A DNA stretch of 11,433 nt from Bacteroidales bacterium (lineage in GTDB: Bacteria; Bacteroidota; Bacteroidia; Bacteroidales; JAAUTT01). The translations under genes and the position numbers were made by a program. Shown here in pieces: positions 1-6,379 of this stretch (positions within the stretch are counted from its first letter, which is position 1; every line of letters begins with the position of its first letter). Where the stretch lies: NCBI GenBank assembly GCA_025350365.1, contig JANXXY010000308.1, positions 1 to 11,433 on the forward strand, read 5' to 3'. The notes under the pieces were generated by a model. That model saw only the letters and a program-made list of their open reading frames with translations, had not been told where the DNA came from and did no database searches.

Positions 1-3000
1 TCGAAGTTTTCGATCAGTTCCACAACAGGGGATTTAAGTTTTATAACTCCACCAAATTTTGAAGTTCCTACAGATAATAATACTGACAATATTTATGAAG
101 TCACTGTACAGGTTATCGGTATCGATTTATTATCTGCAACACAAACTATAACAGTTGCGGTAACCAATGTAAGCGAAACAGCGCCAACAATAACAAGTGC
201 ATTAACGGCTGTTATTCCTGAGAATACTACTGTTGTTATGACAGTTACGGCTACCGACCCGGATATAGGAGATACAAAAATATATTCTATTTTTGGGGGA
301 TTAGATGCATCGAAGTTTTCAATCAGTTCCACAACGGGTGTCTTAAGTTTTATAACTGCGCCTGATTTTGAGATTCCTACCGATAACAATTCGGACAATA
401 TATATGAAGTCATCGTGCATGTTACCGATAAAGATTTATTATTTGCTGCACAAAATATATTGGTAACTGTAACGAATGTAAATGACAACAATCCTGTCAT
501 CACAGCCACGGATAAGAGTATACCGGAAAATACAACAGCTGTTGAAACCATAACAGCCACGGATGCCGATGCAGGTGATACCAAAACATTCTCTATTACA
601 GGTGTTGATGCAGGAAGGTTCACAATAGGTGCATCAACAGGTGTCTTGGTATTTGCCAGCTCGCCTGATTTTGAAACTCCTTTGGATATTGGTCTCAATA
701 ATGTGTATGATTTAATGGTAATGGTTACTGATGCAGCCAGTCATACCGATAGCAAGGCAATTGCCATAACGGTAACGAATGTTAACGACAACAACCCTGT
801 CATCATAGCCACGGATAAGAGTATACCGGAAAATACGACAGCTGTTGAAACCATAACAGCCACGGATGCCGATGCAGGTGATACCAAAACATTCTCTATC
901 ACAGGAGGTGCTGATGTATCAAAATTTTCAATAAATTCGGGAACAGGGTTATTGGTATTTGCCAGCGCACCCGATTATGAAATTCCAACGGATGTCGGAG
1001 CAAACAATGTATATGATGTTATTGTCAGTGTTACCGATGCAGCCAGTCATGCCGATAGCAAGGCAATTGCCATAACGGTAACGAATGTAAACGAAGCGCC
1101 CACTATAACAAACGGAACAAACATTTCAGTTTCGGAAAATACTGTTGCAGTAACCACAATTACTATCATCGATCCTGATGCAGGAGATTCCAAAACATTC
1201 TCAATTGGAGGAGGAGCAGATGCCGGAAAGTTTACCATAGGATTGTCTAACGGGGTACTGGCTTTTTCTTCTGCTCCCGATTTTGAACATCCTTCCGATG
1301 CCAATGACAATAATATATATGAGGTAACAGTGCAGGTGAGTGATGGAGGCGGATTGACTAATTCTAAAGCTTTTAGCATTACTGTTAATAATGTCAATGA
1401 ATCCCCAACAAACATTGTATTGAATTCAACGTCCATCAACGAAAATGTAGAAGCAAATTTTATTGTAGGGACATTGAGTTCTGAAGATCCGGAAGGAGGA
1501 GCTTTTATTTATACTTTTGTCACAGGCGCAGGCGATGCAGACAATGGCTCATTCAATATCATTGGGAACAGCCTTCGAATAAACAGTTCTCCTGATTTTG
1601 AAACAAAGAGCAGCTATAATATTCGTCTTAGGACTACAGATCAGGGAGGTCTGTTTTTTGAAAAAGCAGTTACTATCTCCATAAATAATTTGAACGAACC
1701 TCCTTTAGCTACTGCCGTGAATATAACAGGAAACACCACCGTTTGTAAAACATTAACAGGGAATTATGCGTATTCAGATCCTGAAGGTGATAATCAGGGC
1801 ACGTCTGCATTTCAATGGTATAGGGCAGATAATCCTGTTGGTATTAAAACAGCTATTTCCGGAGCCACTTCAACTATATATATTCTCACAGTAAATGATC
1901 AAAATAAATATATTTATTTTGAGGTCACGCCTAAAGCATTGACAGGAGCTCTTACCGGAACACCTGTTACAAGCGCTGCCTCAGCTCAAATCACTAATCT
2001 TTTGCCTACAGTGTCCATATCTTCTGTACCCGGAACATTTTGTCAGGGGAAAAACGCTAATCTTAATTTTACTTTTACCGGCTCGCCCCCGTTTACCCTC
2101 ACTTATACCAACGGGACGGCGGACTATTCTATAACTTCTTCATCGACCTCATATTCAACTACTATTACCCAAGGTGGAACATATAAGGGGAAAACACTTA
2201 TTGATAATCTTAATTGCGTGGTAACTGGAACTGATTTACCTTCAATAGCTAATGTTACTGTTAACCCATTACCCACCGTTAAAATCACCGGGCTAAATAC
2301 TGCCTATAACGTAAATAATAACCCAGTTGTAATGCAGGGTACTCCTGTAGGCGGAACATTTTCAGGCGCAGGGGTAGTTACTTCCACAAATACATTTTAC
2401 CCTAGTATTGCCGGTGTTCCTAATTCACCTCATCCTATTGTTTATATATACACATTGCCGGCAACGGGTTGTTCAAATACCGATACCGTAAAAGTTACAA
2501 TCATGGATGCGGAAGCGGTTATTGATGGATTTAGAGTGCAAAATAAATATTGTAAGTTCGACAAACCGTTTATAATTTCAGGAGCTAACAGCGCCGGTGC
2601 AATGGGCACTTTTTCAATTTCCGGAGGTATAGGCCTTGTTAATCATAATAATAATACAGCTACCATTAGTCCTTCCGCATTAGGAGTGGGTTCCTATACT
2701 GTTACGTATACCTATTTGAATATTGTTCAGCTATCTATAAGTAAATCTTTTTCTGTTGAAACAGCTTTTCCGGCTCATATATTAAATCTACCGGCAGCTG
2801 TTTATTGTTCAAATATACCTGATATCAAACTTTTAGGAACCTACAATTCAGCAGCCATTTATGGGATTTTCTCGGGTAATGGAATTGTAAAAAAAGCGGA
2901 TTCACTGTATTATTTTAAACCAACTGTTGCAACAGTTGGAAGTAGTTATATTTATTATACCAATACGGAAAATTATGGTTGCAAAACGTCTGATTCCGTG

Positions 3001-5064
3001 AGGGTGACAATTGCCGCAAGTCCTAAATCAATGTTTGAGGTTGCCAATAAATGCTGGAATGGCGATTCTACCATTTTTGTCAATCTTTCAACCCCCGTGA
3101 GTTCAATTAATAATAACTACTGGAATTTTGGAGATAGTCAGGCTACTGAAACCGACAATAAATCAATACTTAAAAACCCAAAACATAAGTATTTAAGCGC
3201 TGGAAGCAAAATCGTTCAGTTAGTCTCGGTTGCGAATGGATGCAAAGATACTGTAGTAAATACTATCAATTTAGGAGGTATTCCTAACCTTGATTTTAGT
3301 TGGAATACAGAATGCTTTAATACCGGGATACCGATCAATTTTAAAAGTATTATTACGGGCAATAATGCTATCGGAAGCTATAACTGGACAATTAAAGGAA
3401 GTGGATCGAATGTGATTAAATATACAACCGCGAATATTTCTCATTCCTTTACATTGCCCGGAGATTATAAAGTGAATTTACTTGCTAATACTACAGCTAA
3501 TTGCAAGGACAGTATTCAAAAACAAATTCGGGTAAGGCCATCATTTTCACTGAAGGATACCAGCTATAGTATGGATTTTGAGAATGGTAGGCAATACTGG
3601 TATGAAAATGAGAACACTACTAATAAATGGATGTTTGGTAAGCCGGTTGGCACAAACATTAAATCGACCTACTCCGGCATAAATTCTTTTTATACTGCGA
3701 TTACAAATAATTTGAATCAACAATTAATTGTATCAAGTCCTTGTTTCGACTTTTCGCAAACTACAAAACCTTTTATTGAATTATGGATTAATGGGGACAA
3801 TCCTAAAGATAAAGAAGGCGCTGTATTACAATATCAATTTGAAGATTCTGTTAATTGGTCCACCCTTGGAGCAATGAATTCCGGAATAAATTGGTATAAT
3901 AGCGGTTCAATTGAGTCCGGTCCGGGCAATCAGAAACTCGGATGGTCCGGTTCTACAAGCGGATGGGTTTCTGCACGTCATTCATTGGATAAGCTAAACG
4001 GACATAAGAATGTTCGTTTCCGGATAGTTTATGCTACAAATTCTTCAATAACTGGCAGAGATGGATTCGCGTTTGATAATATTTTTATAGGTCAGCGAAA
4101 TAAATCGATCTTGTTTGAACACTTTGCAAATAATTCAAGTTCTCTTAGCAACCAATCAAACGATAAAGTATCGGAGCTCTTGAATAGCTCACCAGCTGAT
4201 TTGATCAGTCTTCAGTATCATACCTCATTCCCCGGATCAGATTCTCTAAATTCAAATAATCAATCAGATCCTGGGGCACGTGTTCTATATTATGGGGTTG
4301 GGAGTATTCCTGTTGGTATCGTTAATGGTGGGACTGATTCGAAGTACATATATGATTTTTCTAATAATATTCCTAATAGTAGCGATATCAATCTTCTTTC
4401 GGTGAAGGATGCTGAATATCAATTTAATATTTCTGCCGGAATGAAAAATTCTGTCATATCCGGCACAATAAATGTGCAGGCTTCGAAAGATATACCTTTA
4501 AGGCAGACAACCGTCTATATTGCGATAGCCGAAGATATAACTGTTCAGTCATCAGGCAAGCAAGTGATTTATTATAACGTGGTTAAGAAAATTTTACCTT
4601 CTGCCGCCGGAACGCCATTACGCATTGCATTGGTTAAAGGGCAGACTGTACCTGTTCCATTCAGTTGGACGGTTTCTAAAATGTACAATTCAGATCGAAT
4701 AAAGGTGATAGTTTTTATTCAGGATGAGAATACCAGGGAAATATACCAGGTTGCATCTTCAAACAACAAACTTTTTACCTCTGTTGATGATCTTTCAGAG
4801 GCTTCAACGGCTTTACTTGATATGAAAATTTATCCAAATCCGGCAAATAACCAGGCATTTATATCCTTTGAGAATGAGTTAATAAATGAATCTGTTCTTC
4901 AGGTAATAGATAGTTATGGCAGGATAGTTAAAAATATACAAGTGTTACCTCATAGTTCACTTATTGAGATAAGTGTAATCGATTTGCCTAATGGGTTATA
5001 TTTTGTAAGACTGGTGCACAAAAACGGCCATAGCCGAACATTGAAATTATTGATTGCTCATTAA
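1..5064 (+). CDS. Giant T9SS-exported cadherin-repeat adhesin-like protein (5' end outside window)
   Basis: The frame is open from base 1 to the TAA at 5062-5064 (1687 visible residues). The first in-frame ATG (238) lies inside a repeat, so the true start and signal peptide are upstream. In visible residues: a partial cadherin-like repeat (1-62), five full ones of about 100 residues (63-567) with PENT, ATDxDxGD, PDFE and NVNDNNP-type calcium-binding motifs, Ig-like domains (about 568-1008), two PKD-like domains (about 1009-1180, WNFGD at 1041), a MAM-like jelly-roll (about 1181-1367), an Omp28-like module (about 1368-1590), and a T9SS type A tail (about 1603-1687, starting near IYPNPANN). Such proteins are exported across the outer membrane by T9SS with removal of the tail. 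Adhesion or matrix binding is inferred from the architecture; no catalytic domain is evident. It converges on cheW across a shared terminator. Repeat number upstream is unknown. Confidence 0.93.
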   Translation, partial: SKFSISSTTGDLSFITPPNFEVPTDNNTDNIYEVTVQVIGIDLLSATQTITVAVTNVSETAPTITSALTAVIPENTTVVMTVTATDPDIGDTKIYSIFGGLDASKFSISSTTGVLSFITAPDFEIPTDNNSDNIYEVIVHVTDKDLLFAAQNILVTVTNVNDNNPVITATDKSIPENTTAVETITATDADAGDTKTFSITGVDAGRFTIGASTGVLVFASSPDFETPLDIGLNNVYDLMVMVTDAASHTDSKAIAITVTNVNDNNPVIIATDKSIPENTTAVETITATDADAGDTKTFSITGGADVSKFSINSGTGLLVFASAPDYEIPTDVGANNVYDVIVSVTDAASHADSKAIAITVTNVNEAPTITNGTNISVSENTVAVTTITIIDPDAGDSKTFSIGGGADAGKFTIGLSNGVLAFSSAPDFEHPSDANDNNIYEVTVQVSDGGGLTNSKAFSITVNNVNESPTNIVLNSTSINENVEANFIVGTLSSEDPEGGAFIYTFVTGAGDADNGSFNIIGNSLRINSSPDFETKSSYNIRLRTTDQGGLFFEKAVTISINNLNEPPLATAVNITGNTTVCKTLTGNYAYSDPEGDNQGTSAFQWYRADNPVGIKTAISGATSTIYILTVNDQNKYIYFEVTPKALTGALTGTPVTSAASAQITNLLPTVSISSVPGTFCQGKNANLNFTFTGSPPFTLTYTNGTADYSITSSSTSYSTTITQGGTYKGKTLIDNLNCVVTGTDLPSIANVTVNPLPTVKITGLNTAYNVNNNPVVMQGTPVGGTFSGAGVVTSTNTFYPSIAGVPNSPHPIVYIYTLPATGCSNTDTVKVTIMDAEAVIDGFRVQNKYCKFDKPFIISGANSAGAMGTFSISGGIGLVNHNNNTATISPSALGVGSYTVTYTYLNIVQLSISKSFSVETAFPAHILNLPAAVYCSNIPDIKLLGTYNSAAIYGIFSGNGIVKKADSLYYFKPTVATVGSSYIYYTNTENYGCKTSDSVRVTIAASPKSMFEVANKCWNGDSTIFVNLSTPVSSINNNYWNFGDSQATETDNKSILKNPKHKYLSAGSKIVQLVSVANGCKDTVVNTINLGGIPNLDFSWNTECFNTGIPINFKSIITGNNAIGSYNWTIKGSGSNVIKYTTANISHSFTLPGDYKVNLLANTTANCKDSIQKQIRVRPSFSLKDTSYSMDFENGRQYWYENENTTNKWMFGKPVGTNIKSTYSGINSFYTAITNNLNQQLIVSSPCFDFSQTTKPFIELWINGDNPKDKEGAVLQYQFEDSVNWSTLGAMNSGINWYNSGSIESGPGNQKLGWSGSTSGWVSARHSLDKLNGHKNVRFRIVYATNSSITGRDGFAFDNIFIGQRNKSILFEHFANNSSSLSNQSNDKVSELLNSSPADLISLQYHTSFPGSDSLNSNNQSDPGARVLYYGVGSIPVGIVNGGTDSKYIYDFSNNIPNSSDINLLSVKDAEYQFNISAGMKNSVISGTINVQASKDIPLRQTTVYIAIAEDITVQSSGKQVIYYNVVKKILPSAAGTPLRIALVKGQTVPVPFSWTVSKMYNSDRIKVIVFIQDENTREIYQVASSNNKLFTSVDDLSEASTALLDMKIYPNPANNQAFISFENELINESVLQVIDSYGRIVKNIQVLPHSSLIEISVIDLPNGLYFVRLVHKNGHSRTLKLLIAH
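493..905 (+). repeat. Near-identical 110-bp segments in adjacent cadherin repeats
   Basis: Bases 493-602 and 796-905 differ at only 3 of 110 positions by eye; two of the three differences are silent and one changes Thr to Ile. The offset is 303 bp, exactly one repeat unit. The DNA following each copy is much less similar until the unit ends, so the identity is local. Confidence 0.85.
730..1088 (+). repeat. Second near-identical 53-bp segment pair at cadherin repeat ends
   Basis: Bases 730-782 and 1036-1088 differ at one position (ATACC versus ATGCC inside the segment). The pair encodes the DAASH...AITVTNV end of two consecutive repeats. The offset is 306 bp because the downstream unit has one extra codon. 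Confidence 0.82.
3541..4101 (+). other. MAM-like / concanavalin-like jelly-roll domain within the adhesin
   Basis: This is a region within the large CDS, about visible residues 1181-1367. It opens with a MDFENG motif and contains a W-x-FGKP turn, SPCFDFS, an LQYQFEDSVNWSTLG strand pair, a GW-x-G-x-TSGWVSARH segment, and closes with DGFAFDNIFIG. This order of motifs is typical of the MAM-like jelly-roll found in many Bacteroidota secreted multidomain proteins. It probably binds a carbohydrate or protein ligand, but no ligand can be read from the sequence. Confidence 0.65.
4102..4770 (+). other. Omp28-like (thioredoxin-fold) module lacking cysteines
   Basis: This is a region within the large CDS, about visible residues 1368-1590. 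The segment beginning ILFEHFANNSSS corresponds to the strand and active-site loop seen in Omp28-related proteins, where an FTG-x-x-C-x-x-C type motif is expected. Here residues 1376-1381 read ANNSSS, and there is no Cys anywhere in the module. The LISLQYHTSFPGSD strand, the YYGVGSIPVGIVNG segment with its cis-proline-type Pro1437, and a C-terminal beta region with AIAEDI and VIVFIQDENTREIYQV keep the expected order. A redox role is unlikely; a structural or binding role is inferred. Confidence 0.6.
4807..5061 (+). other. T9SS type A C-terminal sorting domain
   Basis: This is the last 85 residues of the large CDS. The motifs appear in the usual order: IYPNPANNQAFISFEN, then VLQVIDSYGRIV, then SVIDLPNGLYFVRL, then a basic stretch (KNGHSRTLK) and LLIAH at the end. 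This is the conserved Por-secretion tail that directs proteins to the type IX machinery and is normally cleaved on export. Confidence 0.93.
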
Positions 5065-5066
5065 TA

Positions 5067-5104
5067 AAAAAGGGAGATGCATAAATTCATACATCTCCCT
5101 TTTT
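5067..5104. terminator. Bidirectional intrinsic terminator between adhesin and cheW
   Basis: A perfect 13-bp inverted repeat (AAAAAGGGAGATG at 5067-5079 pairing with CATCTCCCTTTTT at 5092-5104) encloses a 12-nt loop. It starts 2 bp after the adhesin stop codon and lies 16 bp beyond the cheW stop. The A-run and T-run flanks give a U-tract on either strand, so it can serve both converging genes. Confidence 0.88.
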
Positions 5105-5120
5105 AATACAAAACGTATTT

Positions 5121-5651
5121 TTATTGAGTGCTTTGCTCAGGTACTGAGTTCTCTTCGGCAATAAAATTTGCACTCATAACAGTAATTTCGTCTTCAGAGA
5201 ATATGAGGTTCATATTCAATAGCACTACAAATGAATTTTCGAGTTTGAACATTCCTTCGATAAAATCCGACTTGTATTTAGTTCCAATGTTAGGAGGTGG
5301 TAATATATCACTTTCTTCTAATTCTAATACCTCCTGAACTGAATCAACCAGTGCTCCAATTTTAACTGTTACTGAATCCATGTCAATTTCCAATACTAAT
5401 ATACATGTATTTGAAGTGAACTCTGTTTGAGTAAGGCCGAATTTCAACCGTATATCAATTATTGGTAATACCGCACCACGCAGATTTATTACACCTCTTA
5501 TGAAATCGGGAGTACGGGGAATTCTTGTGATTTTTGTTAATTCCAGAATACTTAATATCTTGCTGACGTTCGCTCCAAATAGTTCTTCGCCTATTTTAAA
5601 TGTTAGGTATGAATTGGTTTTAGCAAGCTTTTCTGTTTTCATTTTTGTCAT
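5121..5651 (-). CDS. cheW: CheW-type chemotaxis adaptor protein
   Basis: CheW is a cytoplasmic scaffold that links chemoreceptors to the histidine kinase CheA. The protein is a single CheW domain: the YLTFKIGEELFGANVSKI first strand, ITRIPRTPDFIRGVINLRG, the VLPIIDIR strand, GALVDSVQEVLELEESDI, then a PPP turn and the FIEGMFKLENSFVVLLNM final hairpin. NLRG...PIID is the family signature. I chose the ATG at 5651 (176 residues); a TTG at 5660 would add three residues, and an ATG at 5642 would remove three. The polar tail after VMSANF is short and variable. No cheA, receptor or response regulator is in the window, so its signalling partner is unknown. It is convergent with the adhesin and separated from aroK by an AT-rich gap with no obvious hairpin. 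A weak match to the Bacteroidota -7 box (TACATTTA on the minus strand, 5695-5702) may mark a promoter of its own. Confidence 0.92.
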   Translation of the reverse strand: MTKMKTEKLAKTNSYLTFKIGEELFGANVSKILSILELTKITRIPRTPDFIRGVINLRGAVLPIIDIRLKFGLTQTEFTSNTCILVLEIDMDSVTVKIGALVDSVQEVLELEESDILPPPNIGTKYKSDFIEGMFKLENSFVVLLNMNLIFSEDEITVMSANFIAEENSVPEQSTQ

Positions 5652-5807
5652 TATTATCAATAAATTACTACTTGGAGAACACCGATATAATTTTTAAATG
5701 TAAGAATAAAGTTCATATTTTTAACTAAAAAATAATGATTAATGTAGTCTGTTAATGGTGATATAAATTAGTGTTTCCGGGATATATATTTCGTAAATTA
5801 TTTGATA

Positions 5808-6332
5808 TTATGTTTTTGAAGGAAGTTTCAAACTTTCATTTAATACCAGAATGATGTCAGCGACTGTTAAATTTATTGCTTGTATGCTTATTGTTGCCTG
5901 GTTGTAAAACGGTTCACGCTCAAAAAGTTTTTCTGATATATATTCAAAAAGTTCTTGTTTGGATTTCCCTCTTATCAATGGGCGTGTGTTTTGAGAGTTT
6001 TTAAGTCGGTTAGCTAATGTTTTAGGGTCGGCTTTTAAGTAAATGCTGCAACCAAGATTGTTCATAATCCCGATGTTGTCGAAAAAACATGGAGTTCCAC
6101 CTCCTGTAGAGATCACCAAATTAATGGAAGTCTCAAATGACAAAAGAACATCCCGTTCTTCGGTTCGGAAACAACTTTCTCCGTAAGTAGCAAAAATATC
6201 GCCGACACTCATTTTTAATCGTTCTTCGATTAAGGTATCCTGATCAACAAACTGATAGCCTAGCTTTTTGGCAAGTTGTTTACCGAGAGTCGTTTTCCCG
6301 CTTCCCATAAATCCAATTAAAAAAATACGCAT
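5808..6332 (-). CDS. aroK: Shikimate kinase
   Basis: Shikimate kinase phosphorylates shikimate at the 3-hydroxyl with ATP, in the cytoplasmic pathway to chorismate and the aromatic amino acids. Visible signatures, numbered from the ATG at 6332: Walker A GFMGSGKT (7-14), the shikimate-binding acidic residue D32 in VDQD, R56 in FRTEER, the glycine triplet G77-G79 in STGGGTP, the lid arginine R117 in NTRPLI, and R139 in the EREPFY motif. All key residues are present, and 174 residues is a normal family length. The reading frame also has an upstream TTG at 6365, but MRIFLIGFMGSGK is the usual beginning of this family, so the ATG is preferred. It begins about 47 bp after the parC stop on the same strand and probably shares a transcript with parC. 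No clear terminator follows it. Confidence 0.95.
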   Translation of the reverse strand: MRIFLIGFMGSGKTTLGKQLAKKLGYQFVDQDTLIEERLKMSVGDIFATYGESCFRTEERDVLLSFETSINLVISTGGGTPCFFDNIGIMNNLGCSIYLKADPKTLANRLKNSQNTRPLIRGKSKQELFEYISEKLFEREPFYNQATISIQAINLTVADIILVLNESLKLPSKT

Positions 6333-6379
6333 GGGAGAGTTGTTAGAAAGTTGGAGTTTTTGCAAACATACTTTTGAAA

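Larger units (their letters stand above)
187..1704 (+). repeat. Five tandem cadherin-like repeats (about 100 codons each)
   Basis: Full units are encoded at about 187-495, 496-798, 799-1101, 1102-1407 and 1408-1704, preceded by a partial unit at 1-186. Each starts near a PEN or SEN motif, has an acidic D-P/A-D-x-GD segment, a PDFE or PDYE turn and a VTD or VSD strand, and ends in NVNDNNP, NVNEAP, NVNESP or NLNEPP. These match the calcium-binding inter-repeat motifs of cadherin-type domains. The last unit (1408-1704) is the most divergent: ATDADAGD is replaced by SSEDPEGG. The period is 101-103 codons. Confidence 0.88.

Noticed and set aside
238..240. ATG as the start of the large adhesin
   Set aside because: The same frame is open back to base 1 and encodes another cadherin-like unit, so this Met is internal.
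93..698. 201-residue minus-strand open frame opposite the cadherin repeats
   Set aside because: It is antisense to a clearly coding repeat region; its repeated segments simply mirror the periodic cadherin sequence.
1047..1439. 130-residue minus-strand open frame
   Set aside because: It is antisense to the adhesin repeats, with no motif of its own, and arises from the same repeat periodicity.
5128..5337. Plus-strand open frame of 69 codons
   Set aside because: It is antisense to the conserved C-terminal half of CheW.
5661..5807. Possible small gene or terminator between aroK and cheW
   Set aside because: The spacer is very AT-rich with no convincing hairpin or ORF; only a weak promoter-like match was seen.
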